Notes: generated from the sequence alone by a model not told the origin. A stretch of 64,000 bases of DNA from Anaerolineae bacterium (GCA_022823165.1 JAJDXR010000089.1:1-64000); one strand, 5' to 3'. Positions 17,183 to 25,762 are shown, numbered from the stretch's first letter. Program-made: numbers and translations.

Positions 17183-18397
17183 CTAATTGGGACAAATCGG
17201 CGCCGGCGCCCGGCCTTCGGCGACGGCACTGTCCGGTTCGCGCGCGGGAATCTCGAAGTCATCGCAGACCTTTCGCATATTCGCCACGGTGATGAAAGCC
17301 GGGCGCGGAATACCGGTATCCGGCTCGACGATAGACCACCAATATTCCTCGTTGGACTGGCGCCATGTCGCGTCGGGCAAGTAGATTAGCGTCATCAGGC
17401 CGACCCAGGGGCGCCAATTGGCGATGGCGTACTCATAAGCCCGTTCCAACAATTCGGCTTGCTGGGGCTCGGTCACGCTGAACCATTTGTATTCGGGATT
17501 GATCTGCTCGGTCGTATAGCCAAATTCCATAATCGCCATTTGCCGCTCGGCGTCATCGTGGCTGATCATGATCTTGCGCAGGTCTTCTACGCGCCGAAAG
17601 GTAAAAAAGCGCTGCAGCGCTTCCTCGCTATCCGGGCTAAGCTCGGGCTCGGAATAGCCGGGCGCGTGTACGCCGACCACGTCAATATGCTTTTGGAAGC
17701 CGTTACGGTACATGTGGTCAAGGTAAATGTCATCGGGCCTGGCGCTGTCATCGTTGGTGCCGGTCGTCGCCAAACCCGCCGAGATCAATATGGCGGCAGG
17801 GTCGGCAGCGCGTATCGCGTCGCTGCAAGCGGCCAGCAACTTGACATAGCCGGCGGGGTCGGGCGGGGCGCCGCCCCATTCCCGGCTCAGGTTGGGCTCA
17901 TTCCAGATTTGATAGGCGGCGATCTTGCCGTGATAACGCTCGGCCAGGCGTGAGCAATACTCCGCCCACAGCGAGAGGTCCTCGGGCGGGCTGTCATGGG
18001 CGGCACTGTGGCCGGGCGCTATAGCCCAGCTGGGGACCTGCCCAAGTCTTGCGATGATGCTCAAGCCGCGCCGGGCCGCCTCCCGGTAGATGCGATCGGA
18101 CTGTGTCCAATCCCATGCGCCGGGGAGTGGCTCAAGATCGCGCCAAGCGAAAGTCTGTTTGACGTGACTGAATGACAGCAGTCGAACCCAATCCAGATGT
18201 TTGCCCGCATCGCCATTATCCCACCACAGGAAAGCTTGTATGCCATAGGTCAGGGAGGGAAATGGCGGGTCCGCAATGGCTGCGCCCGCAAAGGGATCCT
18301 GTTGGGAATTCAATTCGCGCAGGGTAAAGAAGCCGGCCGCCAATGAGAGCGCCAGGAATACTGCCATGAAGATGCGCCGGCGAAAATGGGCCCGCAT
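17183..18397 (-). CDS. Exported clan GH-A-like glycoside hydrolase
   Basis: A 404-residue protein with a basic N-terminus and a single membrane or signal helix (FMAVFLALSLAAGFFTL). The rest looks like a (beta/alpha)8 glycosidase of clan GH-A (GH5/GH39-like). The acid/base Glu lies in IWNEPNLSREW (about E167) and the probable nucleophile in IMEFGYTTE (about E291). It is the catalytically complete member of a trio of related genes. ATG 18397 lies two bases after the upstream stop; an upstream in-frame start at 18436 would overlap that gene. It probably cleaves a cell-surface or environmental polysaccharide, but the substrate cannot be inferred. Confidence 0.8.
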   Translation of the reverse strand: MRAHFRRRIFMAVFLALSLAAGFFTLRELNSQQDPFAGAAIADPPFPSLTYGIQAFLWWDNGDAGKHLDWVRLLSFSHVKQTFAWRDLEPLPGAWDWTQSDRIYREAARRGLSIIARLGQVPSWAIAPGHSAAHDSPPEDLSLWAEYCSRLAERYHGKIAAYQIWNEPNLSREWGGAPPDPAGYVKLLAACSDAIRAADPAAILISAGLATTGTNDDSARPDDIYLDHMYRNGFQKHIDVVGVHAPGYSEPELSPDSEEALQRFFTFRRVEDLRKIMISHDDAERQMAIMEFGYTTEQINPEYKWFSVTEPQQAELLERAYEYAIANWRPWVGLMTLIYLPDATWRQSNEEYWWSIVEPDTGIPRPAFITVANMRKVCDDFEIPAREPDSAVAEGRAPAPICPN

Positions 18398-18399
18398 GT

Positions 18400-19836
18400 T
18401 TATTGCCCCGCGCGCGCCCGATAATCTTGCTGCCAATCCCTGATGGCGGCGAAGGCCGGGCGAAACTTGAAGCCCGGACCAATCAGCGAATAGGGAACAT
18501 TATCGTTTGCTATGTCATATCCCGCCAGCGGACCGTAGTTGAGATTCCAAATGAACGCGAGCCAGATGAAGCCCCATGCTTCCATATTGCTCATTGCCAT
18601 TTGTAGCCACTCCGCCTGTTCGGTCAACGAGTTATCGCGCGCGTATATGACGCCGGAGGCGGCGCCATCCAGATCTTCAACTGATGCCCAGCCAAACTTT
18701 GTAACGCAGAGTTTAGTCGTCTCGCCGGCCGATCGAATGGTGTTGGCGTAGCCCTCGAGCGTACTGCGGAAACTCCAGCTATGGTGTGGATTATCAAAGG
18801 GGCCGCGGAAGATGGCGCCCGCGTCTTGCGGGACTTCGTCGTAGCGATGGTCCGGGCCGATATTGTAGCCATTGTGTTGAGCGCCGATACAGTCCGCCCA
18901 GTCCAGCAGGCCCGCTTCAATCATCTGCTGCATATAAGCAAAGTCATTGGCCGCGGTCAGGCCGTCGTTTACGCCCGTCGGCGCCAGCGCGCCGCTAATC
19001 ACTATGATCCCGGGGTCAGCAGCCTTGATGACCGTATAGGCGCTACGGAGGAGGTCAACGTATTTTGCCGCGCTTAGGCCGTCAATTGAAGCCCACTCGC
19101 TGTCGGTATTTTGCGCGCTCCAGACCTCAATGGCATGGACGCGCCCGGGATAACGCTTGACGATTTCCGCCACAAAGTTGGAATAAGTTTGTGGATCAAG
19201 CGGGGGACCGCGCCGGCCCGGGACCGCGTCCGGTTCCCGCGCCCAATCCGGCGCAGCCGCTACTGACAGCAGCAGCTTGACATCGAATTTCCGCGCGCTG
19301 CGCATGATGTTCTCGAGCGCGGTCCAGTCGATTGCGCCGGGCCGGGTTTCCAGCGAGTTCCAGCGAATTTGCTGCTTAATCCACTTTAGCCCGAGGTCGC
19401 TGGTGGCTGATCGGTACCAATTGTCCTGCTCGTCGGATTGGAAGTCGGGCGGTTGGGCGATTTGGATGCCTACCTGAAAACGCATGGGGTCGACTGGCAG
19501 CGGCGTCGGCATGGTGGCTGCGGGCGGCGCTTCGGCGAGATTCCGCTCGCCGTCGGCAACTTGCGCCCGGGCGGATTCCTCAGGGCTGGGCGGCGTTGAT
19601 GCGGGCGCAAGCGTCGGCGAAGAAGCTGCGCCAGGTGAATCGTCGTTTGCGCCGTTCGTTTCAGCTTCCGCCACGGGCTCATCAAGCGGCAGCGGATTGC
19701 TCGACGCCGGATCCGGCTCTTCTGGATTGTAGGTGAAATATACGGCGGAAAAAGTGGCCAGACTCACCAGGGCGGTGATGGCGAGCCAGACGATGACAAA
19801 GCCGCGAATTTGTTTGAAAACCGTCCTGGTTACCAC
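18400..19836 (-). CDS. Membrane-anchored GH-A-like paralogue lacking both catalytic glutamates
   Basis: A 478-residue protein with an N-terminal membrane anchor (FVIVWLAITALVSLATFSAVY), a ~80-residue Pro/Ser/Ala-rich linker and a glycosidase-like domain from residue ~118. That domain aligns with the neighbouring genes (KQQIRWNSLETRPGAIDW, IIVISGALAPTGVNDG). Where the neighbours have WNEPN, it reads WSAQN (E to A at 241). Where they have the nucleophile EFGY/ELGY, it reads TKFGW (E to K at 380). Both catalytic glutamates are therefore missing while the frame stays open and the fold motifs persist. This points to a binding or scaffold pseudoenzyme rather than decay. It is closely spaced with its downstream neighbour. 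Confidence 0.8.
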   Translation of the reverse strand: MVTRTVFKQIRGFVIVWLAITALVSLATFSAVYFTYNPEEPDPASSNPLPLDEPVAEAETNGANDDSPGAASSPTLAPASTPPSPEESARAQVADGERNLAEAPPAATMPTPLPVDPMRFQVGIQIAQPPDFQSDEQDNWYRSATSDLGLKWIKQQIRWNSLETRPGAIDWTALENIMRSARKFDVKLLLSVAAAPDWAREPDAVPGRRGPPLDPQTYSNFVAEIVKRYPGRVHAIEVWSAQNTDSEWASIDGLSAAKYVDLLRSAYTVIKAADPGIIVISGALAPTGVNDGLTAANDFAYMQQMIEAGLLDWADCIGAQHNGYNIGPDHRYDEVPQDAGAIFRGPFDNPHHSWSFRSTLEGYANTIRSAGETTKLCVTKFGWASVEDLDGAASGVIYARDNSLTEQAEWLQMAMSNMEAWGFIWLAFIWNLNYGPLAGYDIANDNVPYSLIGPGFKFRPAFAAIRDWQQDYRARAGQ

Positions 19837-19906
19837 GTATGCTCCACACTCGCATATACACGAGAGTACAACAGAATGCCGCTCAGCGGGAGTCCAGGCA
19901 GCGGGC

Positions 19907-22735
19907 TCACCTGGCCGCCGCCAGCGCAGCGCAGGCCGGGCAGGAGCCGTCGCGGCGCAGGATTGCGTAGCCTGCCTGTGGATCGGCGCCGTAGGCGGTG
20001 AAGTCGATATTCCAGACGATCAGCAAGCGAACTTGCCCGCTCTGCGATGCCAACGCGGCAGCCTGCGCCAGCCAGTTCGCCTGTTGTTGCAGCGTGACAT
20101 CCTTCGCCCAGCTAAAATATTCCGGCAGATTGGGCAGCCCGTCCGAAGTGAGGTAGCCCAATTCCGTGAAACAAATTGGACGGCGCGTGATGCTGATATA
20201 GCCGTGGAGCATGCCGTAGAAATAGCGCGTGTAATAATTGTCGAGGCGCGGATCGCCGCTGGTTTGAGCGGGCGGGACGATGCCTTCATTGTAATGGACG
20301 CCGACGCAGTCCAAATGATTTAGTCCGCCGCCTTCCACCATTTGGCGCAGCCAGCGATTGTCGGGCATGACGCGATCCGGCCGATCGGATACGCCGGTTG
20401 GCGCAGGCGCCGCGCTGATGACCATCGTGGCCGGATTCACCTGTTTTATCTTGCGATAGGCAAGCGCCAGCATCTCGGCGTAAGCCAAGCCGCTAATTTG
20501 GCCGCGCGGCCATTCGCGATCCAGGTTGGGCTCATTCCAGACCTCGATTGCGTCGGCGCCCTGCCCGGCAATTCGCTGCAGCCAATCCGTGAACGATTCG
20601 ATGTAGGGCTGGCCGCCTCGCGCCAATTCACCGGGATCGCCGACCGCGCCTATTAGAATTTTGAAGCCGTTATTATGCGCTGTCGTGATAACCGACCCTA
20701 TATCCGCCGGGCCTTGCCAGTAGAATCGCTCCTGCTTTTTCATCCAGGTCATGCCGGCGGCGCGCATGGCGTCAACTGCCCGCGCGCTGCCGGTGTCGGT
20801 AACGTGGCCGCCGATTTCGATTCTAATGCTGCCCGCCGCCGGCGGAGCGTTGTTAAAAGCGCTGTCTGTAGTATTACCGGGCGCGGCCGCAACGCGGCGC
20901 GGCACGGGCGTCGGCGTGGGCGTCGGCGTCGGGGTTGGCGTGAGCGTGGGCTTGAAGAGTGGCAACACAGCCCCCTGCCGACCGCTGACCGCGCCGTTGC
21001 CGCTTATGACTGACCAATTCACAGCATAGTTGCCGTCCGGCGCTTCCAAGGTCAGAATCAGATCCTCATCCAGTTCCGTGTCGATTTGATCCAGGGGACC
21101 ATCGGCGGCGTCGATCGACCAGCGCGCGGCAAATCGGCTGGGGTCGGGCTGGGAAGGCTGCGACGACATAAAACTTGTAATCGCGTCTATCAGCGGCGCC
21201 GAGTGATCGACCGCCAGCAAGTCGGCAAAGGCGACGCCGGCAATCGCAAAGGGCAGCGTCTGATCCAGCCGATGGCGCAGGGCGGCGGCGTCAGTCAGCC
21301 AAGTCCGCGCTACCGGGACGTCAGCCTGATTGATGTAATCCAGGTATGCAGTCTGGGCGTCCTGGTTGAAACCGAGGCGAAGGCCATAGCCGCTGAGTGA
21401 AGCGCGGACAACCGTGCCGGGTTCTATGGAACCGGTCTCGCTGATATCGTCAGCCTGCAAAATCACATCGCCGGCCGGCGCAAACGCCGCGCGCCAGCCG
21501 GTAGTTTTCAACATTCCATTTATCTGACGCTGGGGGCTGGCGCTGAGGCCGAGCAATATCTTGTGCCCCTCTACCGCGCTGGCCGCAGCTTGCAGCAAAC
21601 GCTCAAGATTGCCTGCCGCGCCCGGCGTAAAATCTTGTGGATGCAATGTGGCGCGCAGCAAAAAATAGTCGGCCGCCGCGCCCAGCCGCCGCCAATCATA
21701 GCCGCCGCCATGCCACTCCTTAGCCGAGTTGCGCTCGGCCGTTACGACAATGCCAAGCCCGCTTCCTTGCTGTGACAGACGCTTTCCCAGATCAGTGACA
21801 AACTGCGCGAAATGCTCGCTGTGGGCGGCGGAAAAACCGCGGTAGTCAATGAAAACGCCATCAAACTGATTGACGCTCACGAGACGGCCGATCTGTTCGA
21901 TATGCCACTCTCGCAGCGCCGCACTGCCCAAGATAGCTTCCACCGTGGCGACGTCAAGCGCTTGTGGATCAATAAAATTGCGCAGCAGCGGCATGTATTG
22001 GTAGGCGGAATCGCTGTCGCCGCCGGGCGCCAGACTGCCGACCAAAGCGCCCTGCTCGCTCGGTCGCAAGCCGGCCGGGCTCAAGATGGTCGTTAGGTCA
22101 ATGACTTCATCTTTCAGGTCATGCTGAATTTCCTGTGATACCTGCACGATGGGGGCGGCAGGCAGGCGCTCAAACAGCGCCAATGCCAATGGCGCATAAT
22201 CGGCGGTTCCGATCGAGACATCGCCGGAGCGCGCGGAGGGAATAAAGCGCCAGGAGCCGCCATCCCAGCCGCGCAGCGCGAGGCGCTTGGACTCGGCGGC
22301 ATGACTGAGCTCGATGAGCAGCGATGCCGGCGCAGCGCCGCGAGCTTCCAGAATGTACAGCTTGCTCAGCAGCCTGTGCTTCGCTGGCAGGGCGCCGCGC
22401 GCGGCTGGCAGCCACTGCGGATGATCCGGGCTGTCGGCGAGGAATTCCGCTTGTGACAGCCGCGTTATCTTCAGCGCGAAGTCGGTAGCGGCCCTGTCAT
22501 CCGGCAAGCGCAGGCTGAGGTCGCTGTCGAAAATGAGCAAGGGCGAGCCGGCGTTGAGGGCTGTGTAAGCCCGTGCCTCCAGCCGATCGGGCAGGTCAAT
22601 CGGCGGGAGAATCAGCCCCAGCGCTACCAGCGCCGCAGCGATTATCGTGGCAGTGCAGCCGATAAGCCAGCAGCCGGAGCCGCGAGGTTTGGGGGGGAGA
22701 TTGTTGCTTTGAATATGATGGGGCTGGGTTATCAC
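19907..22735 (-). CDS. Large exported two-module protein: GH18-like domain plus GH-A-like glycosidase
   Basis: A 942-residue protein with an N-terminal membrane segment (CTATIIAAALVALGLILP). Residues ~190-560 resemble a GH18/YaaH-type barrel. However, the motif that should read DGxDxDxE is FDGVFIDYRG (near 289), with Arg in place of the catalytic Glu. A Thr-Pro repeat linker follows at ~595-610. The C-terminal ~300 residues are a GH-A-like domain with WNEPNLDREW (acid/base near E735) and FTELGYLTSD (nucleophile near E858), so that domain looks active. The GTG start at 22735 lies two bases after the restriction endonuclease stop. It heads the trio of glycosidase-like genes. An envelope or exopolysaccharide role is inferred. 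Confidence 0.75.
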   Translation of the reverse strand: MITQPHHIQSNNLPPKPRGSGCWLIGCTATIIAAALVALGLILPPIDLPDRLEARAYTALNAGSPLLIFDSDLSLRLPDDRAATDFALKITRLSQAEFLADSPDHPQWLPAARGALPAKHRLLSKLYILEARGAAPASLLIELSHAAESKRLALRGWDGGSWRFIPSARSGDVSIGTADYAPLALALFERLPAAPIVQVSQEIQHDLKDEVIDLTTILSPAGLRPSEQGALVGSLAPGGDSDSAYQYMPLLRNFIDPQALDVATVEAILGSAALREWHIEQIGRLVSVNQFDGVFIDYRGFSAAHSEHFAQFVTDLGKRLSQQGSGLGIVVTAERNSAKEWHGGGYDWRRLGAAADYFLLRATLHPQDFTPGAAGNLERLLQAAASAVEGHKILLGLSASPQRQINGMLKTTGWRAAFAPAGDVILQADDISETGSIEPGTVVRASLSGYGLRLGFNQDAQTAYLDYINQADVPVARTWLTDAAALRHRLDQTLPFAIAGVAFADLLAVDHSAPLIDAITSFMSSQPSQPDPSRFAARWSIDAADGPLDQIDTELDEDLILTLEAPDGNYAVNWSVISGNGAVSGRQGAVLPLFKPTLTPTPTPTPTPTPVPRRVAAAPGNTTDSAFNNAPPAAGSIRIEIGGHVTDTGSARAVDAMRAAGMTWMKKQERFYWQGPADIGSVITTAHNNGFKILIGAVGDPGELARGGQPYIESFTDWLQRIAGQGADAIEVWNEPNLDREWPRGQISGLAYAEMLALAYRKIKQVNPATMVISAAPAPTGVSDRPDRVMPDNRWLRQMVEGGGLNHLDCVGVHYNEGIVPPAQTSGDPRLDNYYTRYFYGMLHGYISITRRPICFTELGYLTSDGLPNLPEYFSWAKDVTLQQQANWLAQAAALASQSGQVRLLIVWNIDFTAYGADPQAGYAILRRDGSCPACAALAAAR
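20904..20951. repeat. Imperfect hexanucleotide repeat coding a Thr-Pro linker
   Basis: Runs of GGCGTC/GGCGTG-type hexamers encode (minus strand) about seven Thr-Pro pairs between the two modules of the 942-residue protein. It is a low-complexity linker whose copy number could vary between strains. Confidence 0.7.
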
Positions 22736-22737
22736 GA

Positions 22738-23421
22738 CTACAAATATTTACGGTCCGCCAAGTCAGCCAAGTCTTGCGCCAATTCATCAATCATGCGTAT
22801 TCTGGAATCGACTCCAGGATAAAGATAGTTGGCTATATTGAACTTTGGTCTGTTCACGACATAGATCGCGTCGATATCCGTTTCCAGCACTGCGCGGTTC
22901 TTCTTTGGCATCCTCTCGTTTCTCAGATCATCATCGCTGTTCGGCGTCAGCAAAAACACTCTGATGTTCTTGGTATTGCTCTGAGCGTGGAGCTTCAACC
23001 GCCAATAGGCAGTCTGAGTCGCGCGTTCACGGAGCGAGGTTTTGACCGATAGGATAGCTAGAATACGGTTTCGACTGGGCTGAAAAACGATCAGGTCCAC
23101 GTCTGGCAAGTGGGAGCCGTATTCCCCGAAATCAATTTCTACCTTTTCTCTCGCCTCTTTAACAGGTATCAAGTCGAGATTAAGCGGTTCTAGCTGCCGT
23201 TCAAGTATATGCTCGATAACTTTCTCCAGGCCGAGTCCTTTGACATTGCGCCATGATTGGGACTTGTTCTTACCGGGCGGCAGTCTCTTTGCGTGCTCTT
23301 TTTCAGCCTCCAAAAGGAATGCAGGAATGTTTTTGTAATCTGGCGAATAGTGCTGAATGAAAAAAGCAAGGAGTCCTTTCGCATCCATTACATCGTCCTT
23401 GTCTTTGCGCTTCTTAGTCAT
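22738..23421 (-). CDS. BsaWI-like type II restriction endonuclease
   Basis: A 227-residue protein with a PD-(D/E)XK-type core: an acidic turn HLPDVDLIVF, a spacer, then ILAILSVKTSLRERATQTAYWRLKL. In this pattern the second Asp and the SVK lysine would bind metal, and the RERATQTAYW helix is shared with BsaWI-like endonucleases (prototype site WCCGGW). The site specificity here is not established. The gene is A+T richer than its neighbours. Its ATG overlaps the stop of the methyltransferase by four bases, the usual coupling of a restriction-modification operon. Its stop lies two bases before the GTG of the glycosidase gene. Confidence 0.8.
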   Translation of the reverse strand: MTKKRKDKDDVMDAKGLLAFFIQHYSPDYKNIPAFLLEAEKEHAKRLPPGKNKSQSWRNVKGLGLEKVIEHILERQLEPLNLDLIPVKEAREKVEIDFGEYGSHLPDVDLIVFQPSRNRILAILSVKTSLRERATQTAYWRLKLHAQSNTKNIRVFLLTPNSDDDLRNERMPKKNRAVLETDIDAIYVVNRPKFNIANYLYPGVDSRIRMIDELAQDLADLADRKYL

Positions 23422-24692
23422 TTCTGAAGCACCAAGACAAGCTCGGTTGGATACGCGAAAGCATCAGCATCGGCAGTCTTCGCAAACCTGCCTGTCGCCT
23501 TGTCACGTGTAGACGGCAAATTCTTTGATGGAATCTCACGCTTTATAACACTTATCGTGTCAAATCCAATTCTCTGCATCTGTTCGACAAATACTTCCGC
23601 GTTGGTAATTTCAACGCCTTTCAAGCTAGTGTTGCCAATTACGATACAAACTTTTCCGCCGAATCGGAGCAGACGATATAGTTCTGTCCAGATTTCGTAC
23701 ATAGATTGGAAATAACTAACGACACTTGACGCTGTTTTGCCGTTCTTTGTTTCTAGCTTGGCACCAATCTCAGCAGCAAGAGAGCTTTGCGTAAGCGCTT
23801 CATAATCTTTATTTTCAGAATCAATTCGCCTTAGCGCAGACCCTATAAATTTCTGGCGGAATGCCCTCAAATCATCTAGATCTTCCAGCCATAGCATTGA
23901 CAATTGGTGAAGATCGCCATACTCGTAAGATGTCACATAGGGCGGCGACGTTACAACCAAGTCCACAGAGCCGTTTGCTAAGGGCAATTTTCTCGAATCC
24001 CTGCACTCTACATTCGCGGTGAATGCCTGACCGTTCATTAACTCCAAGAAGGCAATATTACCTCTCAGCATCATGCGAATCTGGCGAGCGTACGTTCGCA
24101 TTACATCAGGAATGTTCTTATTGAAGTCGCGAGTTGGCTTATTGCTCTTTTGTTGCCAAATCGAACAATTCTTGAGGATATTCGAGAATCCGCACAGGAA
24201 AAAACGGCGGGCATCTGCATTGTCGATAGTACGAATCACGTGCAAGAGTCTCGCTAATTCTTCTTTCTGTTCGCTTTTGTACCAAAAATCAATCCTCTCG
24301 TTCTTAGGTGGTTTAGTCGTGGATGCCCCGAAATTCAATTGAATCTGCTCAAAGACCTCGTTTAGCAAGTTGGGGGCTAGGCGCCGAACTTTGGCCATCG
24401 AAATCAATATAGAAATCGGGTTAATGTCGTATCCATAGGAATACCGTCGCGACACAATCGATTCCACTAGCGTGGTACCGCATCCGCAAAACGGATCGAG
24501 GACTGTGTCGCCTGCCTCTGAATAATCCTCAATGAGCCGTCGAGCTAATTGTGGAATGAACTTAGCTGGGTAACGGTGATAGCCATGCGTGATATAGGTT
24601 GTGTCTGACCGCTTTGCCTGACTGAACGCCCAGTCATGAGAAACTGGCACAACATCAAAGCGCTCTCGTATCAAAGTCATATCAATTCTCAT
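23418..24692 (-). CDS. Site-specific DNA methyltransferase of the BsaWI-like system
   Basis: A DNA methyltransferase of 424 residues with DPFCGCGTTLVE (SAM-binding motif I) near residue 65 and TSPPY (catalytic motif IV) near residue 250. TSPPY is typical of N4-cytosine (and some N6-adenine) enzymes. The order I then IV differs from the more usual beta order in TSPPY enzymes. With the adjacent BsaWI-like nuclease it forms a type II restriction-modification pair, the methyltransferase first. ATG 24692 is preferred over TTG 24695; ATG 24680 is also possible. A TGATATAAT extended -10 lies just upstream, so the leader is very short. The A+T-rich composition suggests acquisition. Confidence 0.85.
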   Translation of the reverse strand: MRIDMTLIRERFDVVPVSHDWAFSQAKRSDTTYITHGYHRYPAKFIPQLARRLIEDYSEAGDTVLDPFCGCGTTLVESIVSRRYSYGYDINPISILISMAKVRRLAPNLLNEVFEQIQLNFGASTTKPPKNERIDFWYKSEQKEELARLLHVIRTIDNADARRFFLCGFSNILKNCSIWQQKSNKPTRDFNKNIPDVMRTYARQIRMMLRGNIAFLELMNGQAFTANVECRDSRKLPLANGSVDLVVTSPPYVTSYEYGDLHQLSMLWLEDLDDLRAFRQKFIGSALRRIDSENKDYEALTQSSLAAEIGAKLETKNGKTASSVVSYFQSMYEIWTELYRLLRFGGKVCIVIGNTSLKGVEITNAEVFVEQMQRIGFDTISVIKREIPSKNLPSTRDKATGRFAKTADADAFAYPTELVLVLQK

Positions 24693-24707
24693 CAAACCTT
24701 GAAGGTA

Positions 24708-24716
24708 ATTATATCA
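24708..24716 (-). promoter_or_regulatory. Extended -10 promoter of the restriction-modification operon
   Basis: Minus strand reads TGATATAAT, a perfect -10 with an upstream TG. No good -35 is seen. The sequence just downstream, AATTACCTTCAA, recurs exactly at the DUF262-HEPN operon promoter (near 50446-50457). Confidence 0.6.
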
Positions 24717-24829
24717 CACATGGAGACGATTTTCGCGACCCGCCACTTTGCTTGGATATCTGGAGTATTTCTTGTCAGGATTCCGCCGCGAGCATATCCA
24801 GGCATAGATTTCTATTTTCACCTGACCCG

Positions 24830-25051
24830 CTATCGTTCATCTTTGGCCGCTCTCATGAATTTCGAGTCATGCTTCCTATAGAGCTTCAACATTTCGCCAT
24901 AGAGTTCCACCGCATTCATGTTGTCCGTTTTTAGCCCCCACAGAAAGAAATCAAAAACTGCATCCTTCATCATCTGATATTGAAACTCATAGACGCCATC
25001 GTGAGTCTTTTCCAAGAATTCCATTGTCGTCAGGTTTTCGCCCATTTTCAA
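24830..25051 (-). CDS. Small hypothetical protein upstream of the R-M operon
   Basis: A 73-residue acidic, helical-looking protein (TTMEFLEKTHDGVYEFQYQM, MNAVELYGEMLKLYRKHDSK). AAAGAGG lies eight bases before the ATG on the minus strand. It is A+T rich like the restriction-modification genes downstream and shares their strand, with a 114-base gap before their promoter. I find no helix-turn-helix strong enough to call it a controller protein. It could be a small accessory of the acquired segment. Function unknown. Confidence 0.5.
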   Translation of the reverse strand: MKMGENLTTMEFLEKTHDGVYEFQYQMMKDAVFDFFLWGLKTDNMNAVELYGEMLKLYRKHDSKFMRAAKDER

Positions 25052-25091
25052 AGCCTCTTTCTTTCAAATATCTGAATCGCACAATCTGTTT

Positions 25092-25733
25092 TCATCCGCC
25101 CCCCGCGCTGCGAACGGCATTCACCAGGATGCGCGCCCGGCTGCGCAGCCTGGACTTCGACCAGGTTCCATCGCCCACCAGCCAGCCGCCCATGCCGCAG
25201 GCGACCGCGCCAGCCTGGATGAATTCGCGGGCGTTCTGGGCGTCCATGGCGCCATTGCACATAAATCTCATGTGTCTGAGGGGACCGAACATGGCCGTGA
25301 AATAATTGATGCCCAGCGCGCCGATGGGAAAGAGCTTCAGCAATTGCGCGCCCATATCCCAGGCGGCCACCGCTTCGGAGGGCGTGGCCACGCCTGGACC
25401 CATGAGTATGCCGCGATCCATGACCGCGCTGACGATTTCCGGCTGAAAAGCCGGCGACACGACAAAGTCGGCGCCAGCGTCGAGGACGGCCTGGGCCGAG
25501 TCCAAATCAAGCACCGTGCCCATACCGACGCAAACCGCCTCGCCAAATTCCTCTTTGACCGCCCGCATGGCCGCGATCGGCGCTTCCGAATTCATCATCA
25601 TCTCGAAGACATGAATGCCTTCGTTGAGCAGCACCTCGCTGACATGCAGCGCGACATCCGGCGGAAAGGCGCCGCGCATGCCCGCTACAATGCCGCTGGT
25701 TTCGATGGCGCTCAGCGCATCATCCGCCTTCAT
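25092..25733 (-). CDS. eda: KDPG/KHG aldolase family protein
   Basis: A 213-residue class I aldolase of the Eda family. It cleaves 2-keto-3-deoxy-6-phosphogluconate (or keto-hydroxyglutarate) to pyruvate and a second product. Family marks are GMGTVLDLDSAQAVLDAGADFVVSPAF, LMGPGVATPSEAVAAWDMGA and the Schiff-base lysine in LLKLFPIG. The ATG at 25733 gives the usual length; longer in-frame starts would run into the divergent glycerate kinase gene. A near-consensus promoter lies 50-78 bases upstream. Next to glycerate kinase it suggests sugar-acid catabolism. The exact substrate (KDPG, KDPGal or a dehydratase-derived acid) is not fixed by sequence. Confidence 0.88.
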   Translation of the reverse strand: MKADDALSAIETSGIVAGMRGAFPPDVALHVSEVLLNEGIHVFEMMMNSEAPIAAMRAVKEEFGEAVCVGMGTVLDLDSAQAVLDAGADFVVSPAFQPEIVSAVMDRGILMGPGVATPSEAVAAWDMGAQLLKLFPIGALGINYFTAMFGPLRHMRFMCNGAMDAQNAREFIQAGAVACGMGGWLVGDGTWSKSRLRSRARILVNAVRSAGGG

Positions 25734-25753
25734 GGCCGCGCCTGGTCCCTTGC

Positions 25754-25762
25754 TGCTATACT
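25754..25762 (+). promoter_or_regulatory. Possible extended -10 promoter for glycerate kinase
   Basis: TGCTATACT fits an extended -10 about 65 bases before the glycerate kinase ATG. No -35 is evident. It faces the aldolase promoter in the same 94-base gap. Confidence 0.35.

Noticed and set aside
20904..20951. Short tandem repeat that might be a CRISPR or VNTR element
   Set aside because: Units are six bases, in frame, and encode a Thr-Pro linker; there are no spacers.
22738..23421. Considered a Mrr- or type IV-like nuclease
   Set aside because: The SVK...RERATQTAYW helix and coupling to a TSPPY methyltransferase fit a BsaWI-like type II enzyme better.
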